Below, piece by piece: positions 33,151 to 47,065 of a stretch of DNA of 64,000 bases (positions are counted from its first letter, which is position 1; every line of letters begins with the position of its first letter). Position numbers and translations under genes: made by a program. The notes below the pieces were generated by a model that was given only the letters and a program-made list of their open reading frames with translations, made no database searches and was not told the DNA's origin. The stretch spans positions 2,663,517 to 2,727,516 of the forward strand of contig JANPWX010000028.1 in assembly GCA_024734555.1 (NCBI GenBank). The letters are read 5' to 3'. The stretch is from Trochalopteron elliotii. Lineage: Eukaryota > Chordata > Aves > Passeriformes > Leiothrichidae.

Positions 33151-33433
33151 ATTGATTGTCACCCTGATTTTTAGCCTTCTGATCACTGTTTACATATTTT
33201 CTACTGGAGTTTCTCACATATGTAACATAAACAAAAGTAGATTGTTTTCATTCCTGTCTCTGATGGACTGCTGGTTTGACCACTGGGGTCAGAGAGGTGT
33301 TCCTCTCATCCCCCAATCCTTAATCAAATTCCAAATCCTATTTAAACCCCAAATCATAATAAACTTCCTCTCTTTTGCTCCTCACTTCTGATGGTGAGTG
33401 TGGTTTTTCGTGTCATGAACAGCAACAATTGAT
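33151..33433 (+). repeat. 6-bp target-site duplication flanking the solo LTR
   Basis: ATTGAT occurs at 33151-33156 and again at 33428-33433, exactly bordering the TG...CA element. Six-base duplications are usual for alpharetrovirus- and ERVK-type integrases. Confidence 0.8.
33157..33427 (+). mobile_element. Solo LTR, 271 bp, alpharetrovirus-like layout
   Basis: The element begins TGT and ends ACA, and is flanked by a perfect 6-bp duplication (ATTGAT). Inside are a CCAAT box (33313-33317), a TATA box TATTTAAA (33339-33346) and AATAAA (33358-33363). A GT-rich stretch (GGTGAGTGTGG) follows. The close TATA-to-AATAAA spacing, about 12 nt, resembles avian leukosis-type LTRs, where the poly(A) signal sits just before R. 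No second LTR or internal coding region is present, so it is a solo LTR left by recombination. The intact duplication suggests a fairly recent insertion. Confidence 0.82.
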
Positions 33434-36400
33434 AGCCTTTGAAAACTAGAAATTTAGGAGGTGTCAGTCAGTGTTTCTATCAGAAGTATGAACATCATTT
33501 CATGCACAGACACTACTTGTTAAAATGACTCCTGGCTCCTGGGAGGTATTCTCTTTTGGGTTTTGGTTGGCTGACAAGAAGGTGCTATGGTTTTGGCAAG
33601 TGTTTTCGGCATGCCATTTTCCCCCCTCTCATTTAAGAAGTCTGCTATCTAGATATAGCCTAAGGGCATATCCTCTGTACTGAAATGAGTTGAATTTTCC
33701 CAACTGCTTTGTTCTTTCCTGACCCCATTCTATATACACTTTATCTTAAGGGCAGTAACCACCTGGACTGTCCCCTATTGGTGGAGCCAGTCCATAATGA
33801 CAAAGACAAACCAGCCCCCCTGCAGATCCACTGGAAGAGGGAGAATTGTATATTTGAATCAGGCATAAATACCTGGAAGCTGATTCAGCAGGACCCAAAC
33901 AACTCTCTTTGCAGAGCAAATATTTCCTTCTATAGAGAGAGAGAGATATACTTTTCTTGTTCTCTCCCACCTTCCAGACCTATCCCTAACTGCCTCTCCA
34001 TCTGTTTCTCAAAAACCTTAACATAATTTCAGGCTGTCTTCTTCACCCACTTCTCTTTCTGGGATGCCCCAGTGGAGCTCCACTTGTGCTTCTTTTCTCT
34101 CCTTGTGTAACTGCTGGCTTATCCCTTATACAGCAAATATCTCTGTGCAGGTGATAGAGGTGGTTTAACTTCTGTGCCTTTCTCCTCTGTTCAATCCTGT
34201 CCTGCTGGCAGCTCTTGAATAATTATCATCTCCCAGAGTGACTAACACAGATCTCAGCCAAGCCTTCTCCCAGGCTCCTTTCTTTGTGGGAGAAGACTGT
34301 GCTGGTCATCCCATGCTGCTGGCATTAAGGGCCCTAGAACCAGGGATATGCTGTAAGTCACAACTCTCATCTTCAGACTCTTTCTGTGACTTTCATAAAT
34401 ATAGATGTGTACATGCCAAACATCATATGTATCAAATATATTTATTTGTGGCTTTACTCTTCTAGGAGATGAAGTTTGACTATCCACCAGCTGGTAGAGA
34501 AGTCACAAGCAGGTGCCAAATGTGGCTGCCCTTTCTTCCTGAGGCCATTATAAACAATCAGATACCTTGGTGTTTTCTTACCACTTGCAAACACTGTGCA
34601 AGGAATTGGCCATGGCATGGACCAGGCAAGGCTGGGAGACACTCATTGCTCTTCAGGGATAGGGAGTCTGTGGGGTCATGGTCAGAAGAGCACCAGAGGA
34701 CTGACACTGCTGTGAAATGGGAGTGATGGGAGTGCCTCAGCCAGCTGAGTGGGAATGGCTGCTCCAACGGCACTGATTCCACACAGATGTTCCAAGGTCA
34801 GTTTGAACCCTTATTGGAGAGCCCAGTGGACTGGTCAAACAGCATTGCCCAAGTTTTGGAAAGGTGGAAATTTAAAGTTAGGCCCTACCCAAGCCATACC
34901 ACTAATGATCTCTAATTTGTAACAATTAATGGCCTTTTTGTTCTGGCTTTGTGCATCATGTGATGAAGTCATGGTCCATGACTACAACTCCTATGCAATA
35001 AAATGATACAAATAATTAATAATAATAATGAGTTGAGTTTTATTATGTCTTGCACTGCTTAAAAGCCCCTGTGAACAGTTCTGTCGGTGAGAATATTTAT
35101 TATCTTGATGCAATTTGAAAATGTAGTGCAAATGACAGTATAATAAAACAAAGAACTTCATCAACTTCTAATTGAAATTAATGTGGAGTGAACTTCTACT
35201 TTGTGCATAAAAGGAGAGACTTTCCCCCTGGCCTTAAAAGCTGTTGGCTCCAGGAATGGCATGACTCAATTTGAATTACCTTCTTTTTCTGCCTCAAAAA
35301 GATTTTACTGCAGAAAACTAGTCTTATTTCAGACAAACAGTAGATATCATATGGATTAAAAAGTTAGACTTTTCTCTCAATCCCTGCAGAAATGTTTTCC
35401 CTGTATATTAGCAGATCTGTAAGAAATCATAGCCATCTGTATTTTGTGAGACTAGGAGCTGAAAATACATTCCTTATCTAAGAGACTATTTTCTACAATA
35501 CTATTTCAGAAATTTATACATAGACCAAATCTTAACAAAAAAGACTGTTATTTCAAGGTCACTTTAAACCTCTATGGCAGAGGTATAAAGATTAGAATTG
35601 TCATCAGGCAGAAGCACAGTGCACCGAGGCATGCCAGCGTGTTTGTCAAAATGGCTGTGGAAGCCCTTTTCCCATCCACTGGCAGCAGAAGGGAATAACA
35701 GAGATGGCTGGAACTGCCCATTGCATTTTATTACCATGCAATAAGACAGGCAAATGTAATTCTCCATGCTAACATTTGGCACTGGTACAATTTCACAGAC
35801 CCCTAATGACTGCAATGGAGCACAGTTCAAGCCACTCAGCTTCAGGTAACCAAAGTGTTCCCTGTTTTCCAAGTTATATGTAATATTTAATTCTCTTGTA
35901 ACTTTTTTGCTATAAAATCTGGCAAACCAAGAATTAATATTTTCTTTTTCCTTTTCTTTTTTTTTTCTTTACTAGTTTGCACAGCTTTGCAGAGCTTTAA
36001 GAATGTCTAAATTGCTGCAAGCTTTAGCACAGCCATTTAGGTCATTCCACATTGCTATACTGCAGCTGTTTGCATTATGTCTTGTGGGTCACTTGTGAAG
36101 GGAAGAGTTGTTGTGATGTACTGTACTTGCCAACAGCAGGCACAAATCAGGAGAACTGTACTTGGAGGCATATCATTTAATTTCAACAAACAGGTTTACT
36201 GGAGAAGTCATTCTTCCTGTGAGATCACTAAAGCTGCCATTGTCCATAAACTATTTAGAGGACCTGAATAAAGGGCTGCTTAAAGTCTTCAGCTGATAAG
36301 GCTTAATGCTGTGTTTTCTCATTCCTTTGTTTATGATTCTCCTACTTACCAGTGGTTTCTTCTCAGTGCCTGAACTATTTTGTGTTCACGGGCATCTACT

Positions 36401-37404
36401 ACAAGATTATTGGAAAGATGGGATATTTAAATACTAGCCCCTTCTAGCACCTACAGTGAGACCTAAAGGTCTGTAAGTTTTTTTTAAGCCACAACAAATA
36501 GATGGTTAACTTGTGACAAAAGCACACCACAGAAGCTTCTAAGAAGGTGACTTCAAGTGACAGTTTTTACCTCAGATACTGTTGGTTTATTTCTTTCCAC
36601 AGCAGTTACATACACTGCTTCTAAAAATAATTTTTTTCATATACCATCAGCCTGCACTCTGGGTCTAACTCAGAGACTGTGAAGAAAATGGAGATTATTC
36701 TAAGCAAAGATAAAAAAAATCTCTATAAATAGGATAGAACTTGTGATATTTTGTTCTATTTTACTTTAACTAAATGTGAAGATATAAAAACTATAACTTC
36801 TGTTTTCTGAAAATGTGATTAGTCTGCATCTTCCAGAGCACAGGAAGCAGTGCCCAGAATCTACAAACTCTTCTCCAAAATGGTAACCCTCTTGGAACAA
36901 GAAACAGCTTGTCAAAATTCTCTCTCTCATAATGGAATTTGCTACTTCTTGATGGAGAAGGATGCTTTCTGCAGCAGTATTATACACTTACAAGGCATGA
37001 ATCAATTTACATTTTAATCATGGGGGGCCCATACCATCAATTGGTGAGAGTGCTTTTAATTTACCTGAACTCAGTCATTGGGTTGATCCCAGCAGATTTG
37101 CCTCTACGGCAACACCAGCTTTTATCATGACATCCCTTGAGTATTCATCCTCCATAAAAATAAATAAATTCTCCTGAAACTGTGCTAAATTCCTTACCAA
37201 TGAATCTTCTTCCACTATATGAAATTCTAAATAAAAAAAGACAGGTTTATTTTAAGCTTTTAACAGACTGTTGTAGTTAATCGTGTATATCAGGCAAGAG
37301 GGTTGGTTGCTAAGAAAATCTTTGGCATGTTTCCATGGGATTTGTGTGTTATTGACAGAAAAAGTACCAAATGATAGGAAATGCATCTGCTAATTTGAAT
37401 AGTG

Positions 37405-37421
37405 AAAAAAAAAAAAAAAAA
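37405..37421. repeat. Poly(A) run, 17 bases
   Basis: Uninterrupted A homopolymer. There is no target duplication or upstream gene-like sequence to suggest a retrocopy tail. Confidence 0.9.
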
Positions 37422-40400
37422 GAATAGAACAATTTTCTGCCCACCTTTTGAGTTAATGCAAGCTCAGGCCCAAAATAACATACTTCCCATCAATTTACAG
37501 AGAAGAATTTTGGCTTCAAAGACTTAATTAAGATTATAAAAAAAATAAAATCTCCATTTCTGTGGTAATAGAACATATGGATCTCTGGTTGTTAGTGGAT
37601 GCCCTTACAGAGCTGCACAGAGGTTCCTAGGATGAGCTCAAAGCTAAAATATGTTCAGGAGGTGATCTGCAGAAACACCCAGTGTGTTTATTACTTCCAG
37701 AAGAAATATCAGTTGTATTTACATTGAATGTTCTCCCATGTGCAGTTGTCTGCCATGTGATCAGGCAGACATTTCTCCATAGTTTTTCCAGCTGTCCCAG
37801 TCATCATGGTCAAGAAGAGAGGGAGAAAAACAGCCAGAGATGGGGAAGAATAAGTGGGACCTCCTTTAAAAATCCCTGACAGTGCTTGCCTCAGGAAAGG
37901 ACACAGCAGTAGGCATCTAGGGCTTTATTGAACAAAGCCTGCCTAGAGGAACAGATGCCTAGTACTGGGTCATAGCCTGGAGCTCAAAATGCTGCCAGAG
38001 AAGTTTTGCTAGGTACTGGAGCAGCCAGTGACAGAGAAAGCCAGCAACCCCAGCGTGGAGATGGAGCTCTGCACAGGCCAGGTCTTAAAGACTGGCTCAC
38101 CATGAAAAACATACTTTATTCCACTTTGAAACATTTTCTTCTTCTGTATTTAAATATAGGCCAGAATCATCTGGAAGTCAAGAATGGAGCAATGGGGTTA
38201 GATCTTATTGATATATTCTCAGAAACCATAATTTTAGGTTCTCTGTATTTAGACCCTTGGCTACACTCCATGATCAGTGCATGACCCCATAATTTAGGAT
38301 TTTGGAAAAGGAATGAGTCCCTCAGGTCTACAATCCAAAAAAAAAAAACAGTGGATGTATATTCTGGGAGGATATACTGCTTAGCAGGACAACATATTTC
38401 AACAAAGTAGTGGGGTGGCCAAGGAGCCTACCCAGAGAACAAAGTGTCTCGGCACGCTAAGAACATTGATCTACAGTGCAAAGTTCATAAAATCTTGTGG
38501 AAAGTTACTTATTCTGTGGGCTGATAATTTTATTTTGACTTCTTGAATTCCTGTTGCTTTTAGCATTTTTTATTCCTGGACAAGGAAAATCAACCACACA
38601 GCTGAAGCCTATAGCCACATAAGGCATGTGTGGGGCTCAGTAGTTTCCTCCTACAGTGTTCTTTTACCTTGTGAAAGAAACCTGGATTTGTTGTTCTCTC
38701 TCACTTAAATAATTGTTTCTTATTTCAATTTAAACATGGGAGCACTTTAAAGGCCAAGGAACAGGGTTCCTGCCTCTCATTACCATTGAGCTAATTAAAC
38801 AGCAAAGCAGTACTGGACAAGGAGGGAATCCTATGGAGGCAAGAAAATTGGGAATATAAGACTCTCTGTTACAATTTAGTAATAGCACTGGAGAGAATGA
38901 TTAATCTGTTGTGGAAGAAAAGCAGCCAGGCATCTTTTCTGTTTTTCTTCTCCTTCTCTTTTTTTGTCCATTCTGTGACTTGGGGCAAATCCTCCCAAAT
39001 TCTTGGTCCCTCACTTTTCCCTTTCTGCAAAACAACAAATCAAACTACTTTGCTGGAATTTTGGAGGAATGGATGTAGTGCTTCATAAATATGTAACGAG
39101 TTCTATTTTTGCTAGGAAGCAAAATGGACTACCATATATATATAAATTTCATGTTTTCCACTGGGTTTGGAATTTTTTCAAGACATGCCAATAAGAGAAT
39201 AGACTTAGAAGCTACTCTGACGTATCTCATTGAATGTCAAAGGTTTGTATCAAATATTTGATTCGAGCTTCTCTATGAGTCTGTTTTTAAAACAGCACAG
39301 AGGCAAGGCACATTTGCTTAGCCTGCATATCCCTAGAAAGAAACGAGATATACATTTTTAAACCATCTCAATTTACTTATGAGAAGAATATCTATCTGCA
39401 ATACTTCACAGAGTATATGCACAGAGCATATGTTTTAATTTTAGTTCAGTACAATAATTCAAATTTAAACAAATTAGCTGAAGGCATGAAGTACTACCAA
39501 CCAATTTTTTCTGGTTTGAATACAAGCCAGATTGTAGAGAAGCATTACTAATGAAAACAGCAACTATAAACCTGAACATATTTTACTTAACCCTCATTAA
39601 TAACACAATATACCTATTTTTTAATTTGGATTTTCACATAGTGAAATAAAATTAATTGGTAATGACCTTATCTTGCTATTTCTTCACAGATTTTTGTCAT
39701 CACTGTTTTAAGGAATTTTGAGTTGATGGTACCATTAAAACATTGGTATTTAGGGCTATCTGCCTTCAACTTGTGCAGTTTCCATGCTCAGTAACCAGGG
39801 AACATGGACACTATGGTCTCTGAACTAATTCTAAGATAATTGCTAATGATAACCAGGAAAAGCAAGTCAGAAGGTTTGAGTTTACTGTTCAGGAGTCCAC
39901 ATTTTTAATTCTGAGAAATGGTATCTATTATGTATATTGAACATGTACTCCAGTAAATCCTCTCTCTGCCACGGAAGGCTTAGCTTAACAAATTGAATGC
40001 TATTTTTCCAGTTACAAATATTCTATGGCAACACCATAGGTAGTTGCATTGCTAGTTATATCAAATTTTATGGTGAAGCCTCTTTGACTTCATTCAGGAG
40101 TCAGAAGTACCCTCTTGAAAATCCTCTCACTGAAGAGAAATTCAATAGTTAATATTACTGCATGTTATTGAATATCAGCTATTGTAAACAATTGTGTCAA
40201 GTCATTTGAATAGAAATGATGAATAGAATATTTTTTTCTTTCCTGTGCAGCAAATGGGGCATTGTTACAAAAAAGATTAAAGACCAGGTTTAAAGTCTAT
40301 GTAAAGCAATACATTTAAGTCTCCAACTAAAATTTATTTGGATGTTCCCTCCTTCTATTCACAAGAACTCTTTTATCAGATAGGGCTTCCTACAGGATCC

Positions 40401-41481
40401 TCATTTTTGGAATCCGTCTATCTGACTTGCTCATATGAACCCTCCTCACTGGTCTTAAGTGACATTATCTGGGATGGCTGGAGGAGAATTCATGTGGGTC
40501 TTTGACACCTTCTCAGGAATGACTTACAAGCAGCTCAGCTGGGAGGCTGAGGAGGATGGAGATCTCTAAGTGCAAAGAGACAGAGAAAAGGAGAGAAAGG
40601 GAGGTGTCTGTATGGAGAGAGTACCCAAAGGGGAATGAGGATAGGAGAAGTGGAGTGAAAACTCTCCCATTGGCCCAGGTACAACTGGAGGAAGACGTGC
40701 CCATGGCAGGGTGGGTCAGAAAGGGATCCAAAGGATGAATTTGGTAGAACTTGCTTTCAGGCACTCAGTTAAAGTTGTCACGCTCGGAGCAGCACCAGTA
40801 GCGCTGACACACAGGAGATGATGAGTACAGCACGTGCAGCTGTGATCTCACCCTGACTCTGCTTCCCATGCCACACACAGAGATGCAGGCACCCACAGAT
40901 AACCCTCTGCAGGGACACTCCTACACCCCTTACACTCACAACCCTCGTCCTGTTTCTCACGCAGAAAGGAGAAGGCTGAGGGACTCACTTTTTTAATTGT
41001 TAGAGTGAGAAACCTAAACTAAGGTCTGGTTCCAGATCTCTCTCATTTAAACTGGAGCATTTGAACTCTAGTCACTCCTCTGAGGAATTTCCGGTCCTGT
41101 ATGGATAAAGAAATATTTTAACTTCATGTGCCATTTTCTGGAAATTTTCTATTTTTTTCTTTATAGCAGCACCTAAGTACTACCCTGAAGGGTTTATGCT
41201 TCAACAGTGAGTACAGTGGGGTTCTGTAGGGAGCTCAGCCTTGTCGGCATGCATTCTGTGTGTGCTGACAATGCCTGCCAGACACACCTTACCTTGAGGG
41301 AAAATTGCATCTTTCCTGGACAGTCCTATAGCTGAGCAGACACCAGACCACTCAGCCTTGTTTGAAGTTGGGCTGCCCTGAAACAGGAGTGTGGTTTAGG
41401 TGTACAAGGAATGGAAAAGCATTCCCAGGATTAGACAGAACAGATCCAGATTCTAATTTCTGTATTAATCTTGGTTTAATT

Positions 41482-41504
41482 TCCCTTTTTTTCTCTCTCT
41501 CTCT
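41482..41504. repeat. Pyrimidine tract with (CT)n
   Basis: A short run, CCCTTTTTTTCTCTCTCTCTCT, is a microsatellite-like polypyrimidine stretch. Confidence 0.75.
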
Positions 41505-43719
41505 GAGATCTGGTCGTAAAAGTCTTGCCTGGCATCATGGAAAGATGCTGCAGTGGAGCAAGAAGTGGAATTCTATGTCCAGCTGTCAGATTACTTGAAT
41601 ACCTAACTTGTGTTTCAGCACAGCCACAAGTATTCATTTATTTATTGAGAGATGCATCAGTGCAGCAAAATAAACTTTTCACATGAGCTCCCACAGACCT
41701 ATTCTTGATTTATGGCATTATACTAGAAGCTCAGTCAAGCTAATTTTGTTCACCAGATATCAAGGGAACAAATTTTAAGTGCTCTGTTGGAGCGCTTTTC
41801 TAGTTTGAATTTTATGTGAAAACCAACAGAGTCTACTTCAACTTATTCCAGTGCAGATGAGAAGAAACTCTACTGCAACTATGGTACATGAAAAGCAGCT
41901 TGTGTTTCAAATACTCATTTCTTAATGTGGAAGTCACTTTCTCATTTCTCTTTGTTTCTTGATTACCATAAATCTTTAAAAGAAGAAAGGTTCAAAATTT
42001 AAATTAACTATAAAATCTATAAAAATATAAAATGAAATATCTGAACCAAGACTTTTGACAATTACATTTATTACTGCAAACTGACTGAACAAAATTCTGC
42101 CTTAGATACAAAAGGACAAATTGACATCAAAGAGGCAGTCAACATAAAATGCAAAAATATCTATTAGAGAGAAAAGGCATCTGTGGGGCATTTGATTAAT
42201 GTACTTTTAATTGGACTTTCCTGCCTCATTGGTTTTATTCTTTCAATTTAGTTCAAGCTGCTCAAATACGTAAATAGGCAAAGCACCTACTATAATTAAC
42301 ACAATACACTGTTTGCAAATTACCATATTTCTCAGATTGTGTATGCACAAATAGGATGTTGTGCAAATATTGCTGAGCTCCTACAGAAATATAAACAGGC
42401 AAGGAAAGTCCATTATTGACCAGAAAAAAATTCAACCAACCAAAGAAAAATAATACAAACACCCTCCTCTGTGAAAGCTATTTGGGTCATTTGATCTTTA
42501 TGATTTGTTTTCAACAGCAATTTTAACTTTAGTTCTATATTTCAATAAAAATTTGTAGGATGTTCTCTCAATACCATTCAAGCTCGAATTTGAGTGTACT
42601 AATATTAAGTTTTGTTCCCCGTGTGATGCTCCTTAATCATATAAAGAATGTGAAAGACCATACTTGTATAACCAAATTCAAGGAACAACACTGAAAAGCA
42701 AGCATATACTGCATAAAGGATGCCTAGAGGATAGAAACCCAACAGAAAATGCTAAGTCCTCTTGCTATTTATAACGCTGAAAATATTCCAGGATTTTTAA
42801 GATCACATTGTAGGTGCTATTAATCTAGGATGTAATTAAAAAAGAATATTTAAATTGCACAATTGCCAATAAAACACATTAAACATTTAACAACTGAAAA
42901 TCATATAGGCAATTTGGATTTGATACTTACATTCTCAGAAAATGTGAATGGCATCTGGGCAATAAAGCACATGGGCAGAAATTCCATAGCCAGGATATAA
43001 GCTGAATGAACCATTTGTTGTGTGAATATTTGGAAGAAAAAGAACAGACTGAAAACTGCACATCTTCCATGTTTGCTTGACTGGTCATCTAGTTTTACAT
43101 GATTTAAAAATTAGAGTTAGTATAATATTTAATATATTTTTAGAGGTTTTACACTTTAAATACTCTTCAGTTCCCATAGTAAGAACCCCAGGGTTCTACT
43201 TCCTCAATAAACACTATTTAATTTTCATTTTGGACTATGATTCACCTTGGAAGCACCACCTACTGTTGAACACCGACATGTACAGTGTGCAGGCGGAACA
43301 CCTACAAAATTGATGGCTCTGGTCAAATACACCTCAGAAATATACACAGGATTTCATTTAAAATAAACATAGACAATTAAAGACACAAGTTCCAAAAGCT
43401 AGCTGTGTATTATATGAGCCTATAGGGAAAGATATGATTCTTTTCCTCACACAGATTAGGTAAACATTGCTCAGGAGAAATCAAATATTTGATTTATTTT
43501 ATATTTACTACTCTCCATCTCTTCTTCCCTAAACTTTGCCATACAAAAGTGTAAAATTCCTATTTTCTTTTTATTTTAATGATTTTACCATTTCACCCAC
43601 AAATTTAATCAAATAGGCTTGACTAATTATTAAAATATTTTCCCTCAATAAGTACTCACAAATTACTTTACAAATGTTATTGGAGTCCATATATGTTCTT
43701 TACTTACAGTTATGAAAAG

Positions 43720-43751
43720 CTAATAGTGTTACCATTAAGTAACACTATTAG
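43720..43751. repeat. Perfect 13-bp inverted repeat with 6-nt loop
   Basis: CTAATAGTGTTAC at 43720-43732 is fully complementary to GTAACACTATTAG at 43739-43751; the loop is CATTAA. The stem is too short for a microRNA precursor. No flanking element was recognised. Confidence 0.9.
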
Positions 43752-46700
43752 ATGTGTTGGAAGCTAAGATGTTACTATTTTCTCGTTGGCAAGGAGAATT
43801 TTTGAACTTACACTCAGTTTGTGCTGCACCTAGGTATTTCTGGGGAATATCTAGGTGTCTTGCAGACTGACGAGGCACTGGGTGCTCATTATTGCCCCAA
43901 ACCAAAAGGTTCTGTAATGTACACAGTTGGCTGAAGGGTTCATTTTAGGGGGGAAGGAATTTAAACTGAATCTCCCTATCTGTGTTGCAATCTTTTGTGC
44001 TGAGCAAAACAGTAGCAAAGTAAATGTCCATTAAGAGGTAATAGTCGGAGTACGCTCCACTACTGCTGTTTCTGCACTGATTATGTAAAACAGCTGTCAG
44101 TCAGGAAATTCCTTTGGGAAAACTGCACTTCCTTCCTTCCAAATTAATTACATTTAATGTGGTGAATTACATTAGGGAATGGGAGCATGCAGGAATGGTT
44201 GTAGGAAGTTTGCTTCCATGCTATCAGAAAGTTTCAATCAGCTCTTTTCATGGAGGTGCATAATGTAACTGAACTGTCCATATTAGTTCCTTCTCCAGCT
44301 GGGATAAATATAGAATAGGCTTGGAGTTTTTATTTTAAATGCATGCACTGTTGCTGTGAAGAGAAATTTTTGAAAAGTTCTGAAGAATTTTGAAGATAAA
44401 AATTCTCACCTGTTTCCTTCTCATAAGCTGTGTAATGGTATATATTTCTGAATAATTGCCTGTAATATGCTTCCAACACACATATCAGAATTGGTGCTCC
44501 TCTTATTCATGTTTAAAACTTCTTCAGACTCACAGTCTTTCAATAGAATTGCTTCCATACTGCTAAGAAATATGCTTCTCAACGGCCCAGCATCCTTTTA
44601 ACTGAGGACAACAAATTGATACAACTGTTGACAAAATATTACAAAATCTAAATGCTGACGAATTGGTCTTTGACTTCCTTTAGTATTCTCCGTCCTCTTT
44701 AGTTCCACACCATGTGTGCAAGACACAAGGAAGACGTTATAGGCTAGTTTTACTTGTGTCTACAAAATTTTCCAAACAGATTCTCAAAGCCTTCTAAAAC
44801 CACATCATTCTGATTGTTTAGACGTGGGTGTTTTTCTTAATGTACATGTTTGTTTTGAATTCAGATTGCCATAGCTATTTTCTATTACCAATAATCACTT
44901 TTATCACTAAACCTACTCATTAATTTACTTGCTGCTTCACTTTGTGGTACAAGTAGTTCAATAACTACTGAATAGTAATAGCTGAATAATTCTGATTGTA
45001 TATTTATTTTTTTTTAAAGTTAGCCATTATTTTTTGATCCCTGAATGGAAGGGGCTGGATATAAAGATGTAATTGAAACGTGTGTCACTGTAGTTATTTA
45101 ATATCATTGTAGTGAAGTGTCCACATGTGGGTTGAATTAACTCAGTCAAGTCTGAGACCAAAATGAGTAGAATTTCACAATGTTTATCACTATATGTTAA
45201 ACTTTGTTATTCTCCCAGTCAGTCATTCCAAGCTACGGATTTCCTAAAATTATGGCCTTATTGTAATGCCATGAGTTTTTCTTCTGAAGTTAGTGAATAT
45301 TCAAGAGCAAGAAATGGAACTAAATATATCAAATATACTTTCAATACATTTAGAATTGTCTGAAATCAGACTCTTCCTGCTAAAAGAGTTTTTTATAGTG
45401 TTCTAACACTAACAGTTTTCTTGACAACCCTGAACAAGCTCTGCAAATATTCCCTTGTTAGAGATCTCCACTTTCTCCACATATAGGTTCCACGCTGCAA
45501 GCACAAGCATTACTACTGCGTTCAGTGTCACTATCCAAAGTTCATAAAATTCAGAAATAGTGTAAAGTGGATGAAAATTCACCTTCACTGAAGATAATGT
45601 ATTGACATCAGCAAGACAGGATTTCACTCAAAATGCAAGAAATAGAGGGTTTTCACTTCTTCGGTCTATGGTTTATGCACCTGCAGTATCCTCGAGGAAA
45701 AGCAACACTCTAACCTTAGAGCTAATTTAAGTAATCAGAAATATTTAAAGAAAATTACTGTTTCAGCTAGTGAATTGTAATAACTATACACAGCTGCTAA
45801 AATTGCTTATGCTGCACCACCACCAAACTCACAAAGCATCTGTGATGAGAGATCAATCATTTCCTGGTATTTATCAAGACATAGCCAATTAGAACAATAA
45901 ATAGGATCACACATGTTTTCGTGTTATGTCATCAATTCATCTTTTACAATATATAGTTTTGATTGTAACTAACATTTGTTTTGCTGAATTCTGTCTAAAT
46001 GCTCTCTTGGCTTCTCAATTCAAAACTCCTTTAATGCATTTTTTCTAAAAATGTTTGAGTTTTCCTTTTTCTTCTGCTAAACTCACTCAAGCCCTTGGAA
46101 GTAATTTGCAGCATATTAGCTTCTGTAATACATTATATTTGTCCTTCACATCATATGGTGTGTTCTTGTGGTACAAAGTGTATTAATTCCAATACTGCAA
46201 GTTCTTTTGGTTTGAAGGGTCACAGACAGCTCCAGGGAGCACAGATGACCACTGCAAACCATTTTAATGAGTATTGTCATTTTATCTTCACTAGAAAGAA
46301 ATCTTAACCAATTTCAGTGCCAGATAGTCCAATCACCATTCACACTCAAAAGGATTTGTGATCTCTAAGTATATCTAAAATTCTGGCTATCAAAGAGGCT
46401 TAATTTTATTCATTTTTAGCTCTCTAATAGAAGGAAGAGGCTTATTCTGTGCTATTTCCCAGATTTCATCTTCTCTCAGTGAAGAGAGATAGGCTCCTCC
46501 AGAACCTGTTTAATCCTCTCTGTTTCAGAAACTTGTTCTGTGTCTATGCAGAAAGAGTGCAGCACTACTGAGGTTGCAAAGAGTAAAAGAGATTCACTCC
46601 ACAAAAGAGCAAGCAGAGGAAGGCACATTATAGAACCACTATTTCTACAGAAGTAAAATCAAGCAATCAAAGGAGACTATGCAGTGCAGCAATGCTACTT

Positions 46701-47041
46701 GAGTTTTCTCACTAGTTTGCACCACCTGTTACAACTGGCCAGTCAGACTTGGCAGTTACATCTTTCCAGCAAACATCTATTCACAACCACTGCCCAACAT
46801 GACAGATTCCTCCATTTTCAAGCATTACCTACATTTCTTCTGTCCCACAGCTGTACAGTTTCCCTCAGACTGTCCTGAAGTGTATATTCAGCACATTTAA
46901 AGAGCAATCCATGCTGCCGTCTGTCTCATTCTCTCTGTTACTTACTGCTTTCACACCCTCTTGTGTCTTCTTCAAATAGTATTAGCATCAGAATTTTGTT
47001 GCAAGTCTGGGCCCCTCAGCTGAGCCCTGTGGGGTCAGTTA

Positions 47042-47065
47042 GAACCACCAGGCCATTGGTGGTTC
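47042..47065. repeat. Perfect 9-bp inverted repeat
   Basis: GAACCACCA (47042-47050) pairs with TGGTGGTTC (47057-47065) across the 6-nt loop GGCCAT. The stem is GC-richer than the surroundings. Confidence 0.85.

Larger units (their letters stand above)
30406..33156. other. Intergenic, no gene recognised
   Basis: It contains a short hairpin at 31437-31468 and a CAAA-rich tract at 31801-31860. Short overlapping ORFs on both strands around 31.9-32.5 kb, in slightly GC-richer DNA, show no domains. No gene is supported. Confidence 0.6.

Noticed and set aside
37405..37421. Poly(A) run as the tail of a processed pseudogene
   Set aside because: No gene-like sequence, poly(A) signal or flanking duplication could be found upstream on either strand.
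43720..43751. The 13-bp hairpin as a microRNA precursor
   Set aside because: The stem is far shorter than the roughly 30 bp needed, and flanking pairing is absent.
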